Shown piece by piece: positions 1-12,014 of a stretch of DNA of 64,000 nucleotides. The DNA comes from Chelonoidis abingdonii (taxonomy: Eukaryota; Chordata; Testudines; Testudinidae). The stretch is from NCBI RefSeq assembly GCF_003597395.2, contig NC_133778.1:28868918-28932917 (forward strand), read 5' to 3'. The notes beneath the pieces are model-generated. The model had not been told where the DNA came from. It searched no databases and saw only the letters and a program-made list of their open reading frames with translations. How positions within the stretch are numbered: position 1 is the stretch's first letter; every line of letters begins with the position of its first letter. Made by a program: the position numbers and the translations under genes.

Positions 1-822
1 ATGGAGAACTCTCTGCATTGATTTAGCATTCCCACACTAAAAATATAAAATAAATAAATAAAACTTCTACCAACAGGGAGGAATGAAGAAAAACACACAG
101 CTGTTGCAAATATAACTAACAGAATGTCTATGGTGCTCAGCATGAGACCGGGGTGCCCATGTATGTGGAAGGACAGCTAGATTAAAAGTAGTAAAGCAAG
201 TAGAAAATTCCTGAATGGATTTCAAAGGACGACTAAGTAGGTGCACTAAAGGACTTTACAAACAAAGACATCATTTATCAATTCTCTGTGATGCTTATAA
301 TCACTTTAAAATTAAATCTATTTCCCTACAGAATCTTTCTTCCCCAATGCCAGTGCATATTGATTTGTTTTGGTAAGGTTGCTCATGATAAGATTACTTG
401 GTTGGCAGTAGTTAGGTATGGCAAAGACATGGTAAATGCATGTTAAAAAGAACAAAAATTTCAAACATATGGTAAAATAATGGTAGGCCTAATTATGGGA
501 CTAGCCACCTTGACAGTGTTCCTTTAAGTGTCATTTGGAAGTGCAGTTTGATACCATGTAGGTAAGTGTGCTATAAATGCCTCGGTAGAGAGAAGGATGC
601 TGGTCTTCAGTCTAAATTCTGTGTACTGGTCCAGGCTAGTTTAGGAGTGCAAGAAGGTCAAATGGAGCCCACATGGTGGCTGAAATTGTGGTTTGAGGGC
701 CATACATAGCCTTCCAGTACTTGGCCCAGTAGTGAACATTGGGAGTAGGCATTAGTTAAGGTCCTCTTCCTCCTGCCTTAGGGATCAGAACAGGGGAAAC
801 TGTTGGCAGAACCATTGCATGC
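1..822. other. Non-coding, mostly unique AT-rich sequence
   Basis: No open frame with recognisable protein character and no repeat boundary that I can define. A stretch near 495-530 (a CTTGACAGTG core followed by CCTTTAA) resembles one near 13725-13755, so a small unnamed repeat may be shared. Otherwise I see nothing functional. Confidence 0.6.
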
Positions 823-830
823 TCCTAGAC
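823..830. repeat. Target-site duplication of the 831-1507 hAT, left copy
   Basis: TCCTAGAC, repeated exactly at 1508-1515. The 8-bp length supports hAT transposition and fixes the element boundaries. Confidence 0.88.
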
Positions 831-1507
831 CAGTGGTTTTCAAACTGCAGGTTGTGACCCAGTACTGGGTCGCAGAATGTAAGGCACTGGGTCGTAGCAG
901 CTCTGGCCAGCACCGCCGACCAGGCTGTTAAAAGTCCCATAGGCGGTGCTACCTGGCTAAGGCAGGCTAGTCCCTACCTGTTCTGACACCACGCTGTGCC
1001 CTGGAAGCAGCCAGCAGTAGGTCCGGCTCCTAGATCGGGGGGCCACAGGGCTCTGCATGCTGCCTCAGCCCTGAGCACCAGCTCCGCACTCCTATGGCTG
1101 GTTCCTGGCCAATGGGAGCTGGGGGTGGGGGGCAGTGCCTGCAGGCAAGAGCCACGTGGGGCTGCTTGCATGCCTCCACCTAGGAGCCAGACCTGCTGCT
1201 GGCTGCTTCCAGGGCACAGCGCAGTCTGTGGTGCCAGGACAGGCAGGAAGCCTGCCTTAGCACTCTCCATTGCAATGCTGACCGGGAGCCCTCCTCCTGC
1301 ACCCCAACTCCCTGCCCCATCCCAGAGCCCCGTCCCACACCCTGAAGGCCTCATTCGCAGCCCCACCCCACAGCCCTCAGCTTTACCCTCTTCCCCAGCT
1401 CTGAGTCGCTCCCACACCCCAAACCCCTCATCCCCAGCTCCATTGAGTCGTGAGCATCAACAATTCTCTTCAGCTGGGTCGCCAGAAAAAAAGTTTGAAA
1501 ACCACTG
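831..1507. mobile_element. Complete non-autonomous hAT-type DNA transposon
   Basis: The element begins CAGTGGTTTTCAAACTG and ends with the inverted form (AGTTTGAAAACCACTG). It is flanked on both sides by an identical 8-bp TSD, TCCTAGAC (823-830 and 1508-1515). An 8-bp TSD with CA(G)..(C)TG termini is the hallmark of the hAT superfamily. It carries no transposase reading frame, so it would have been mobilised in trans. The GC-rich interior contains an inverted repeat: 957-1033 pairs with 1180-1260, and this accounts for the long open frames on both strands. A 27-bp segment (911-937) is exactly complementary to 51300-51326 in another hAT-type element of this window. Confidence 0.88.
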
Positions 1508-1515
1508 TCCTAGAC

Positions 1516-2338
1516 CATTCCTTGCCTGTGCACCAACTCTGCCAGTTTCCTTAAAAACCATCCATAGTGACACACCACAAGAGTCATTTCATGAAAACTA
1601 GAACATTGCTGTCTTCACTCTTGCTTGTCTGAATCTGAGTTGAGATACTGGGAATTGCCTCAGTGCAGGAAGATTTGTAGTCTCCTTCAAACTCCATCTG
1701 GATATGGTAGTGCTTACCTGTGGCAATAATTTCCTGGATTTCTGTGTGTTGTTATGTTTTCTGAGTAGTTCAGTTTACTTCTCTTACCAGCTTTTGGTTA
1801 AATTTACTCCAAAATGTGAAAAATTTCCTTGCCTTCTGCACGCATTCCAATATCTTACACCTATAACATCCCACATATTGTGAGATCAGTCCCACTCCCA
1901 CTGAAGGGTGCTTGGGCAGGATTGGGCCATTTGGGTTTTTCTTGTTCTTCTGAGTGAGCAAGCTCTTAAAAACTCTAAAAAAAAAATCTCAAGCATGATC
2001 CTCCCACAGAGAAGGTCTTTTCCCTTTGTGACACTGTCACGCCTGCCCTAGGACTCAGTGGAGGCTTCTCAATAAGGTTGGGAACTACACAGAGGGAAGA
2101 GAGATGGAGTCTGGCCAGAGTGGAGATATGAATGAATAGCACTGTGTGTGGTGCATGTTGGGCTGGAAGATATGCACATTGTCTCCTCAGTGGCCTCACA
2201 GAACTAATCTGGTGTTGTTCATAAAACCTCAGCTCCTGGAGTCATCTGATTACATAAAAATCTCTGCTTCCATTTTTTTAAAAAAAGAGACATTTCTGGA
2301 TCTTATGGCGGCAAAAGAGAGTTGGAAAATATGACCCC
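1516..2338. other. Non-coding, no clear element
   Basis: Mostly unique sequence. A short piece around 1885-1930 (cagtcccactcccactgaag, then an AGGATTGGGCC motif) resembles one arm of the fold-back repeats seen elsewhere in the window. No gene is visible. Confidence 0.5.
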
Positions 2339-3565
2339 TAAAGGCTATGGATTTGTCAAGAACAAATTATACCAAACCAATCTAATTTACTTCTTTGACA
2401 GGGTTACTGGCATAGTAGATGGAAGGGAGCAGTGGATGTGGTATACCTTGATTTTAGTAAGGCTTCTGACACACTACCACATGACAGTCTCATAAGCAAA
2501 CTAAGGAGATATACTTTAGATAAAATTACTATGAGATGGGTGAAAAACTGGTTGAAAGACTGTACTCGAAGAATAGTTATCAGTGGCTCCCTGTCAAACT
2601 GGGCAGATGTATCGAATGCGGTCCCACACGGATCAATCCTGGGTCTACTACTATTCAGTGTTTTCTTTAAGAACTTGAATAATGGAGTGGAGAGTATGCT
2701 TATTACATCTGCGAATGACAACAAGCTGGGAGGGGCTGCGAGCACTTTGGAGGACAGAATTAGAATTCAAAATGACTTGGGAAATTGGAGAATCCGTCTG
2801 AAATCAACAAGATGAAATTCAATAAAGACAAGTGCTAAGTACTGCACATAGGAAGGAAAAATCGATACACAACTACAAAATGGAGAACAATTGGCTAGGC
2901 AGTAGTACTGATGAAAAGGATCTAGGAATTATAGTAGATCACAAATTGAATATGAGTCAACAATGTGAAGCAATTACAAAAAAGGCTAATGTCATTCTGG
3001 GGTATACTAAGAGAAGTGTCATATGGAAGACACTGGGAGGTAATTGTCTTGCTGTACACAGCACTGGTGAAGTCTCAGCTGGAGTGTTCAGCTTTGGGAA
3101 AGATGTGGATAAACTGGAGAGTGTCCAGGAGAGAGCAACAAAAATGATAAAAGGTTTGAAAACCTGACCTATCAGGAAAGGTAAAATAACTGGTCATAGT
3201 CTCAAGAAAAGAAGACTGAGGGTGAACTTGATACCAGTCTTCAATATTTCATGGGCTGTTATAAAGAGGATGGTGGTCAATTGTACTCCATATCTGCTGA
3301 AAGTAGGGAAAGAAGTAATGGGTGTAAACTGCAGCAAGGAAGATTTAGATTAGATATTAGGAAAATCTTTGTAACTATAAGGGTACTTAAGCTCTGGAAT
3401 AGGCTTCCAAGGAGGTTGGGGAATCCCTACCATTAGAGGTTTTTAGGAACAGGATGGACAAACATCTGTCAGGGATGATGCAGATTTACGTGGTCCTGCC
3501 TCAGTGCATGGGGCTGGACTTGATGATCTCTCAAGATCCCTTCCAGCCCTACTATGAATCTATGA
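2339..3565 (+). pseudogene. CR1 LINE fragment: decayed reverse transcriptase plus 3' end
   Basis: The plus strand encodes a disrupted CR1 reverse transcriptase. At 2432-2815 the frame reads DVVYLDFSKA, then SLISKLRRY, a VPHGSILG block and AND-NKLGG where CR1 normally has the catalytic ADD-TKLGG, so the first active-site Asp is changed. A shifted frame at 2832-3167 carries the downstream EKDLGIIVD, LNMSQQC and VQERATKMI blocks. A third frame at 3251-3436 matches the C-terminal CR1 segment (FRLDIRK, LWNRLPR). The region around 3170-3250 is shortened. The 3' end (about 3460-3565) has the usual gactt-gatgatct and ccttccagccct sequence ending in tctatga. CR1 elements lack a poly-A tail and are usually 5'-truncated, as here. 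It is inactive. Confidence 0.92.
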
Positions 3566-4299
3566 AAAATCAGAAATTGAATAAAGATTGGAAATGTATT
3601 TTTAAAACCTCATGATATTTTGGCATCTGACTCATGATTTTTGAACATGTGTGACTGGCAGTGCTGCTCCTCCATCTGTGAAACTGTGTAGAAAAAACTC
3701 TCCAAGGGGAACCTCTTGGACATTTCCTCCCACCATGGGAGCTGGCAGTTTAGTTCAAAGTTATGCAATCTGCTTAGAAGAGAGAGAGTGTGGTTCACAC
3801 AAGTGATGCACATCTGCTGAATACCTGTAAAAGATCATATCTACTCATTTAAAAATTTAATTGAATTTAAAAATAATTGTGTGCTTTGCTTTATAGTACT
3901 GGAATTTTTACCACAGTGTTTATAAATACAGATTATTGCCATAGAAACCACATCATCATCTCATCTCTTTCCTTCTCTCTCACACTCCCATGCACCATTT
4001 ATTGTTGAATGTTAATTCTCTTTAAGTGTTAATATATTTTAATATTAGCACAGTTAGGATGGATTTTGCAACCATTGTTCATATAAGATTGCAGGATCAG
4101 GTCCATTAATATTGTTTATTAACATCAGTTGCAAGGGCCATTATGTTAACTTGTCAGGAACCTACTTTTCCCCTCTTACATTCTTTTCTTTACAAAAATT
4201 GAAAAAATAAAACTTCTGCCAAACAGCAGTGACTTTATTACATATTTACTTAGGAAAGCCCATCTTAGAAGCAGCATCTTTTTTCAGTGTGGTCCATCC
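3566..4299. other. Non-coding, no recognised element
   Basis: AT-rich sequence with no coding signature and no repeat boundary visible to me. Confidence 0.5.
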
Positions 4300-4435
4300 A
4301 GATTTCCATCTGGGTTCACTGAGCCATCGGAGGTTAAATGATTTGCCTATGATCAGGATTAGAACCTAGGCACTCTTTGTTTTCCCCCTTCTCTATTTAA
4401 ACAACTAGACCACACAGCATTCTGTGAGAGAAAAG
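4300..4435 (-). repeat. MIR-like SINE fragment
   Basis: Read on the minus strand this resembles the MIR core: the plus strand shows ggttaaatgatttgcctat, a diverged form of the reverse complement of the conserved 'cttgggcaa.ttacttaacc' segment, followed by gattagaacctagg. It is strongly diverged, as expected for an ancient amniote SINE. The boundaries are approximate. Confidence 0.5.
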
Positions 4436-7400
4436 ATATAGTGGGTTTGTGGGAGGGAGGGGGCAGGGAAGGATTAATCACTCCGAGGGAAGATAAGAGT
4501 GATTATAATGTGACAGTTCTTTTATGTAACTTTTCACAGTATACAGAGAAAGGCACTGAACTGTATTCCAAAGAATAAAAAACAGAGCAAATTCCAGCTT
4601 CAGACATGTGATCAGTCCTTATATGTACGTGAGTTTAGATCTTTTCTGCTAAGTTTCTGCCTTTGTGACTCTGCAGCTTAGAACTTGCTCATTTTTGTAT
4701 ACTCGGTCCTAAGAATAGAAAAACTGCTGAGAAAATTTGATTTGGAAAATGTCAGTCATCAGGTGCTGGTTCAGTGGATTTTCATTTGAACTGTGGGAGA
4801 GAGGTGGTGTTTCCAGTTTAATAATTGCTTTTGTAAACAAAGGAATAATCCATTCTTAATTTAGTAAAGTATATATGGAAAAAATAAGGCAAACACCGTT
4901 TCCCTTAGAGAAAAATGAATAAAATAATCAAGCCAACCTGGAATTTTAGTTTGTAACAAAAGCTTACTGGGGACTGAAACTTCAGAACATTCAGAAATAT
5001 CAGAAGTCTCATAACATGAAATCTCAAGTGTCATCAAAACTTCTTTGTAGTTAGAAACATTGGAATCTACTGCATACTTCTCACCATCAAATAATACAAA
5101 TCCTGAGTTTTGTTAAACTCATAGTAAAATACCTCATGCTACCTAAAAAGTCTAAAATATCCATTAGAACACATAGGAAATAGTTTTTACTTGTGCAAGT
5201 CCAAAAGTATAGCATCTTTTCAATGTGAAAAATGTAACTCATTTAAATGCCAGTGGCTGACCTAGCTTGGGTTTTCTTCTGTCCTAGAGTATCCATAATT
5301 ACAATTTATACATGCCATTACATAAGAAGGAAGCCTGGGCACTGCAGATTGGAGCACAGAGCAGTATACATAGAAAATTAGAATAGATATGCCATTTGAT
5401 ACGATAGTCTTACTTCTGTTGTAAGTGTTGGTGCTGTCCCATCTTTTTGTCCCATCTTGCTATCCCTTGCTTTTTCACTGAAATTAATGATTTCACATCC
5501 TTTAGAAGAAATCTCACAATTCTGTGTCTTACTTATTTTAGTAATACTAAAACTTCAGTCACTGGGCATATTTACTGGTGATTTCTCAGGAAATAATAAT
5601 TGGAAGTTGACTAATTTTAGTGGTAGAATCTAACGATGTGTTAAATTACACTTCCAAAACATTATATAACATTGATTGTTGTAGATGTTAACTGTATGTT
5701 TAACATAGGTTGGAATGATACATGCATTAACTTTATATATAACAAGAGTGGAATGAACAGAAATGTCCATTTACAGAAATATACATTCTCCAGATTTTGA
5801 GGAAATCAGGTACTACAGTCTCAACTTGAAATAAAATGACTAGAACATACTCCATTTACACTTACGTGACGGATAATGTCTCTCAGGAGGATATGTAGCT
5901 ACATAGTTCATGCTTTTAAACAATAAAAGGCGCTTCTGAGGTGACACCATTTTTCAGATATACACAGTCATGCTTTGCCTCCAAGATAGTGGTAGGATTA
6001 TTATAGTATTGTGTGTCATGTTATGTTATGTTAAAAAGTTACCAGATAACAACATTTGAATCACTTGTTTTCCGTACTTCAGGAAATTATGCGAGGGTTT
6101 TGGAGACTGGAGCATCCTTGGTTAGGATAAAGGAAACTTGCAGAATTAAATCTGCTGCTGAGCAACCATTAATAATGAGAAGGTGCCACTGTTTAAAGTC
6201 AGTGACACAACATCTACATGGAGTAACAGTCCTGTTTGTGGAAGGCACACTTTCTGCTAAATACTCCTGCTATAAGTCTGTTCTGGTTTGCCATGGTATA
6301 TCCATTAAGGCAAATTAATTCCATGATTTGTTAACATTTTATTCCTGATTCTTCTGATTTTGGATCTGGCCTTTCGGTCCATCTGATTTAGCTCATCTAT
6401 TTTAATGAGTTTTTTTTATTAGCACTCATTACTAATGATCTGATGACCGTTCCAAAGCCCACTGAAGCTAATGGGTGACTTTCCACTGACTTCAGAAGGC
6501 ACTGGATGAGGCACCATAGTACAGTCCCAGTGGGACTAATCCTAGAGGGAAAGGACTGCAGGATCAGTCCCTAAATACGTTAGTAAATTTAGTATCTCTT
6601 TTTAGGTTGTCTGAAATATTACCTGAAATAGATTACAGTGAAATATATTTTAGTATTTTAGCATTTCAGATAATCAGAAATATTTGTTACCTTTTCAGAA
6701 TTCACTGAAGAGAACACATCCAATAAGTTGTGTAAATGCTGTATGGAAAAAGTTCAATTGTATAATTGCCAGAGATGCAAAATTTACACTATTTAATATA
6801 ATTGGAGATGTTCCAAATTTAATTAACCACTCAAAAGACCCAGATCGCTTCTGTTTGTAACATTTGGCAAACTGTGATTCTTTTAATCTAAAACTATCTT
6901 CTGATGTACTGATCTATCTTAGATTTCCCAGTACTAGTAATTATTTGCCTTGCTATCACTTATGCTAAATTTTAAAAATTCACTTTGGACTCATTCAAAT
7001 TTAACTCCCCACACTGGGTTTCACAGTAATTTGTTAATGGATCTTCAGGAACATGCTGCCATGATAAATCCCCTTACTGTAGACTGAGAGACATCACGTT
7101 GATGTGTCTGAACTTACCTGAAATCCATTTAGGGTCTGAAGCCATTCCCAGTTTAATCAGTGGAATGATTGCCCATTGACTAGGATGGGAGTTTGATCCG
7201 GTCCACATTGAATATTTAAAAATTCAGCATCAGTGAAGTTCCCAAATCAAAAACCCAGTTCTGAAATCTGGAAAAGAACTTCAGAATCTTTCAAAAGTCC
7301 AGATATGAAGGAATAGCTTCATCTCTATCTCTACTCAGGATTAACTACACTCAATTTAATAGCAGCATAAGCTGTAGTTAGGATGAGCATATTTATATAT

Positions 7401-8757
7401 TCAATTCTAATAGGTGAAAGGACACTTATTTTCTTTGTCCTTTTTCAGATCTTGGGTGTTCTGAGAGCGTTCCATGTTGTGATCTGTTGTTTGACTGTTT
7501 TGTTGGACAGTTTTTGTTTTGACTCTGTTATTGTGCATTATTCTTTGACTGTATTCTTCTGTTTTAAGTTAATAAAAGGTAACATTAATTTAACAGTATG
7601 AAACAGTAGAAATGAACTCTGTTTCATATGGATTGTTCAACGAATAAACTAATTATATGGATTGTTTTATATGGTTTGATTCAGACTATTCTTCTTTCCA
7701 ACATAACTCTTATTAATGTCATTGGGAATTACACAGACATGTGGAAAGGATAATAGATCCTTTAATACGTGTATTTACAGGTCCTCTAATTACATCTAAG
7801 CTCAACTATTGTATTCAAAGTACTCATATTTGAAAACACCTTCCTTGTTCTGTTTTTGAAGAGAAGAAATGCCTGCTCTTTTCACTTTAGTCCTTTTCCA
7901 GTACTTTGTTCTAAACTGAATTGCTCCAGTCACTGTACTTACCAGGAATGCAAGGAATGTTAGGAGCATATTATAGATAACTTCTCAAGAGCCTATGGGG
8001 AAGAATATGTAAATATGAGCATGTGTTTTACTTGCTAGCCCTGGGCCAATAGGTTTCAGCTGTGGCACTCACAAGCCTGTAAGCTTTAGGTCAAGAAGAA
8101 ATGCAGGACATGCTAATATGGCTCTTTACTTCCAGAATATCTCTGCTAGACACTGCGTTCTTTATTTGTTTGCTCCTGTACAAAATTATATGTCATGGTA
8201 GAAACCAGTATCAGTGTTACACTGAAAATGATTTGATATGGGTCATTTACCCATCCATTATAATTTAGCATGGAACTGTACTTGCAGTGTGCAGATTTGA
8301 TAGAGTGCACATGTTGAGGTCAATAATGCCCACTTGCTTTGTAAAAACAGGATATAATGTATTATGTTTCATTTTGAGTAAGATTCACCCCTGTCCACAT
8401 AACCCCCTCAGCCTCACTGAAGTCTTTAACATGTGCTTTCAGTTGCGTGGCGAGCCTTCCTTTCATTGAATTTATGCATGTGGAATTTTTGTTTCATAGG
8501 CTGATTTTAGTTTGAAAATAATAAAATACAGGAATGTTTGGATGCTGATAAACCATTAGCACTTATGGCAATTAAGATCAAATATCCAAGCTGTTACTTA
8601 TCATGATCTTTTCTAACTAAAACACAAAGTTGGCATTGCCTGCTGTGCTGGTGTTCTTATAGTGAGATACAACTTCAGCATTCCATCATCCCATCAGCTC
8701 ATGCTGCTGAAAGGTCATGTGTTATTTAAGCATGAAAATTAAAACTGACTATCAGAG
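4436..8757. other. Long mainly unique non-coding stretch with fold-back repeat traces
   Basis: No exon or RNA gene is supported. Diverged fold-back repeat pieces of the 'cccattgaagtcaatggg' type appear near 6440-6530, 7130-7205 and 8370-8460; each has fragments of both orientations close together. The open frames at 6013-6318 and 7383-7601 show no known protein pattern, biased codon use or conserved motif, and I regard them as chance. Confidence 0.5.
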
Positions 8758-8850
8758 GGCCAGAGGTATGGCAATAGTATGTTGATCTCTTATGCGGGAG
8801 ACCCATATTCATGCACAGCTATAAGGTTCTATATTGGCTGGTGAAGATTG
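8758..8850 (+). repeat. tRNA-derived SINE head, diverged
   Basis: The segment reads like the tRNA-related head of a reptile SINE: GAGGTATGGC-ATAGT resembles a pol III A box, then TGTTGATCTCT-ATGCGGGAGACCC. The expected B box (GGTTCAANNC) is decayed. It is not a functional tRNA, because no cloverleaf with paired acceptor ends can be drawn. Confidence 0.35.
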
Positions 8851-9329
8851 GGGGATGCAAATACTGGGCTTGGTCTCTGGTGAGAAGACATGCTGACCAC
8901 ACTTTCAGGAGATCTGCTGGATAATAACTCTATGTTTTTCTGTAGCTACCTGCAAAATATTTTAGGTAAAAAATTCATCTACCAGAATTTATCTCTATCT
9001 TATATAGAGATATTTCCACAACACTTCCTGTCTCCTTTAATGGAATGTAAATAACCTCACAGGATTTGATTTCTACTCTTTAGAATTACAGTAAGATAGG
9101 TGGGTGTGAGAATTAGTTTTCATGCTGTGCCTGTGTTCTCTGGATAATCTCATGGTGTTTTGGCTTTCAATTCAACAAGGGCTATTTCTATAGTACTGTT
9201 GGTTGTAATTCATACTCCTGTTTATAATTCAGACTATTAGAATATTTCTTCCAGGAGTCTAGTTCAATAGACCCAAGATCTAAATATTTGCTTCTGGGAA
9301 AAAGTGAAACATAAGATAAAACTTTCCTT

Positions 9330-9475
9330 AAGAACATAAGAACGGCCATACTGGAACAGACCAAAAGTCCACCTAGCCCATTATTCTGTCTTCCGACAGT
9401 GACCAATGCCAGGTGTTTCAGAGGGAATGAACAGAACAGGTAGTCATCAAGTGATCCTTCCTTTTAGTGGAACTT
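9330..9475 (-). repeat. CR1 LINE 3' fragment
   Basis: The sequence from aagaacataagaacggccat through accaatgccaggtg to tagtcatcaagtgatcc is the reverse complement of a CR1 3' region. The same segment recurs, better extended, at 47131-47260. Only the terminal part is present, so this is a strongly 5'-truncated copy. Confidence 0.85.
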
Positions 9476-10367
9476 CTTTTCCCTTTTCCTGGGTACATGT
9501 GGTATCACAGTGAATTTCAGAAGATATTTTGAGTAGACACAAACTGACTGCCCATGGTTAATCAGATTAAATATCTTTCCAAGAGATTCTGGAAGAGATC
9601 GCTTGGTTGATTTGTCAGTTCACTTTCCATCCTGAGTTTTAATGCCTCCAGGCATTAAATATCTAAGTAGGTCAGGAAATGAACTAAAGTGTAGAAATAT
9701 AGACATAAATCTATTAGGCAATCTGAGTTAAGACAATTTTTCTCCAGTGCATTTTTTCACAAATAATTTCTCTACTTCATTCTGTCAAATTTTTAAATAT
9801 AATGAAAGCTAAAATAGAGATTAGCTGCTACTGTGATTGCTACCCTGTGACAATTATTTCTGTCTCTTCTAGACAGTTATCTCAAGATGTTCTTTCCTTT
9901 GCTTACTTTGAATGTTAAGATTGTCAAATGTTACAGTTCATATGTTAGATGCTTGGTTAACAGTATCCTGGGGCATAGTAAGTGTTGTTGAAAGAAGAAA
10001 CTGAAACATTACTATCTCCTGTAGTTATGGTGTATAATTAAGGATTGTCAGGTACAGTACATCCTGTCTTTAATGTTCATTGCTATTTTAAGGAAAGGAA
10101 TTTACACTGAACTATGAATTGTTAAAGTGAAATCAAAACCAATCCGTGTGTGCTCCTTTCACCAACTTATTATGTGTTCTTTCTATGTCTTTCTATTTAA
10201 CCTTACTTTCTAAAAGATTAGGCTCCCGAATGGAAAGATGCGCATCCAGGAAATGTCTAACACTGACCGGGCAGCCTCACTAGTAGCCTATCAGAGGATG
10301 TGAATGTTCCTGAAGCCCTTTACCCTGTGAGCCTCTACCTACTGATTGGCTCATTGCCAGTGAAATG
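9476..10367. other. Non-coding, no recognised element
   Basis: No coding or repeat structure that I can support. Confidence 0.5.
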
Positions 10368-10369
10368 TA

Positions 10370-11156
10370 CTGTAATTCCTCGCTTAACATTGTAATTATG
10401 TTCCTGAAAAATGTGACTTTAAGCGAAACTATGTTAAGTGAATCCAATTTCCCCATAAGAATGAATGTAAATGGGTGTGGAGGGGGGTTAGGTTCCAGGG
10501 AAATTTTCTCCACCAGATAAAATACACTCAGTATAAGTTTTAAACAAACAATTTAATACCATACACAGCGATGATGATTGTGAAGTTTGGTTGAGGTGGT
10601 GAAGTCAGAGGGTGGAAGATATTTCCCAGGGAATGCCTTACTGCTAAATGATGGACTAGCTTTTGGCTGAGCCCTGCAAGGTTAACCCATTGTTGTTAAT
10701 GTAGCCTCACACTCTGCAAGGCAGTACAAATGGAGGAGGGGAGACAGCATGGCAGACGGAGACAGAGACACACACCCTATGTGAGAGCGAGAGATGTGCA
10801 TTGCTCCTTTAAGTAGGATGACCCCATTCTAAGTACACTGCCTGATTAAGTAGATCAGCAAATTGAGACAGCAGCTGCTCCCAGGAAGCTCCCTCTGTCC
10901 TGAGTCCTGTCATGTCGCCCCCCCCCACATGGAGATGAGATAAGTGGAGTGCAGGGGAGAGGGGGACACCCTGACATTAGCTTGCCTCTCTCCTCCCATC
11001 AACCCCCTCTCCCCCTGCACAGCAAGCAGGAGGCTCCCTGGAGCAGCTCCAAGGCAGAGGGCAGGAGCAGCACATGGCAGTGGGGGGGAGACAGCTGAAC
11101 TGCCGGCAATTGATAGCCTGCTGGGTGACTGCCGCACTGGGAACTTAGGGGAGCAG
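10370..11156. mobile_element. Tc1/mariner-Tigger-like DNA transposon, left part
   Basis: Starts after a TA (10368-10369) with CTGTAATTCCTCGCTTAAC, then a motif alternating CTTTAAGCGAAA and GTTAAGTGAATCC. The reverse complement of the right end of the full-length copy at 45553-46860 matches this terminus, and the interiors match as well (the GGCAATTGATAGCCTGCTGGG region here against the reverse complement of 45807-45831). The copy is interrupted at 11156 by the hAT-like element 11157-11882 and appears to resume afterwards. There is no transposase frame. Its far terminal repeat is not found, so it is incomplete. Confidence 0.75.
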
Positions 11157-11882
11157 CAGGACTGGTGCTAGGATTTTGAGCGCCCTAGGCAGACGGCAAT
11201 TTTGCCGCCCCCCGCGCTGGTCCCGGCTCTGGTGGAGCTGCCGCAGTGGTGTCTGCGGCTGTCCCACCGAAAAGCCGCTGGAGCACCGACCTCCGGCACA
11301 CTCGGCGCTCACGGGAGCTGGCGCCCCTCTGGCTGACCCTGACCAGGAACCCCGGGCTGCGGCGTGCGGGCGGCGGCACCCTGACCCAGGGTTACGAGGC
11401 CTCCGTTGCAGCGGCAGCCTGGGGTTTTCCCTTTGGCCAGGGACCCCTTTGGGTTGCATGGCTGCGGCGCACCGCTGACCCAGGGTGCGGGGAGCCCTGG
11501 GCTGCCGGGCTCAGCGGTGCGCATGACCTAGGGTCCTGACGCCGGCGGTGGCGGCCCTGGGCTGCCCGGCTGCGGCGGCGGTGCATGACCCTGGGGGCGG
11601 GGCGCCCTGGTGCCGGGCTGTGCGGCGGGCACTGACGCCCAGGGGCTCCCTGCCCCAGGGGGAGGCACCTGGAGCTGACCCGGCTGCGGCGGCGGCGCCC
11701 TGACCTGGGGGACACTTTGGGCTGCCGGCGGCAGGCAGCTGCTGCCGCCGGCAGCTCAGCCCTTCCAGCAGCAGCGGCTACAACCATTTAAAAATTTTGG
11801 GGGGGGCGCCACTTTTTGGCGCCCCCAAATCTTGGCGCCCTAGGCAACTGCCTAATTCGCCTAAATGGTTGCACCGGTCCCG
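11157..11882. mobile_element. GC-rich hAT-like non-autonomous element, nested
   Basis: Bounded by an exact 8-bp repeat, GGGAGCAG, at 11149-11156 and 11883-11890. The ends are imperfect inverted repeats: it starts CAGGACTGGTGC and ends GCACCGGTCCCG. Near both ends lies the palindromic core GCGCCCTAGGC. The interior is extremely GC- and CpG-rich, unlike the flanking DNA, and codes for nothing identifiable; overlapping open frames on both strands are a by-product of its composition. A shorter relative lies at 33085-33377 with the same left end and its own 8-bp TSD. hAT assignment rests on the TSD length and CAGG terminus. Confidence 0.8.
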
Positions 11883-11985
11883 GGGAGCAGGCACAGGTAA
11901 ACAAACTTGTCTGGCCCACCAGGGGCTTTCCCTGGACAAGCAGCAGCCCTAGTTTGAGAACCAGGGTGTTGTGGGATAATAAATT
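11883..11985. mobile_element. Probable continuation of the interrupted Tigger-like element
   Basis: After the nested hAT the sequence resumes with one copy of GGGAGCAG and reads CTTGTCTGGCCCACCAGGGG, then AGTTTGAGAACC. Alignment with the full-length Tigger-like copy is weak here, so this may instead be the end of another hAT-type repeat. The right boundary is not determined. Confidence 0.35.
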
Positions 11986-12014
11986 ATAGTGAAGTCATTT
12001 TAAAGGGGAAAGAC

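Noticed and set aside
996..1601. 201-codon plus-strand frame and the 147-codon frame opposite it (974-1417)
   Set aside because: Both lie in the hairpin core of the hAT element 831-1507, and the first runs past the element boundary into the flanking DNA. No protein family is recognisable.
6013..6318. 101-codon frame in unique sequence
   Set aside because: No recognisable motif or splice signals; the length is expected by chance in 64 kb of six-frame sequence.
8758..8850. A tRNA gene
   Set aside because: Only A-box-like similarity; the B box is decayed and no cloverleaf can be drawn, so it is a SINE remnant.
11145..11787. Cluster of six overlapping frames on both strands
   Set aside because: GC-rich non-autonomous transposon; frames overlap in several phases and cross the element boundary.
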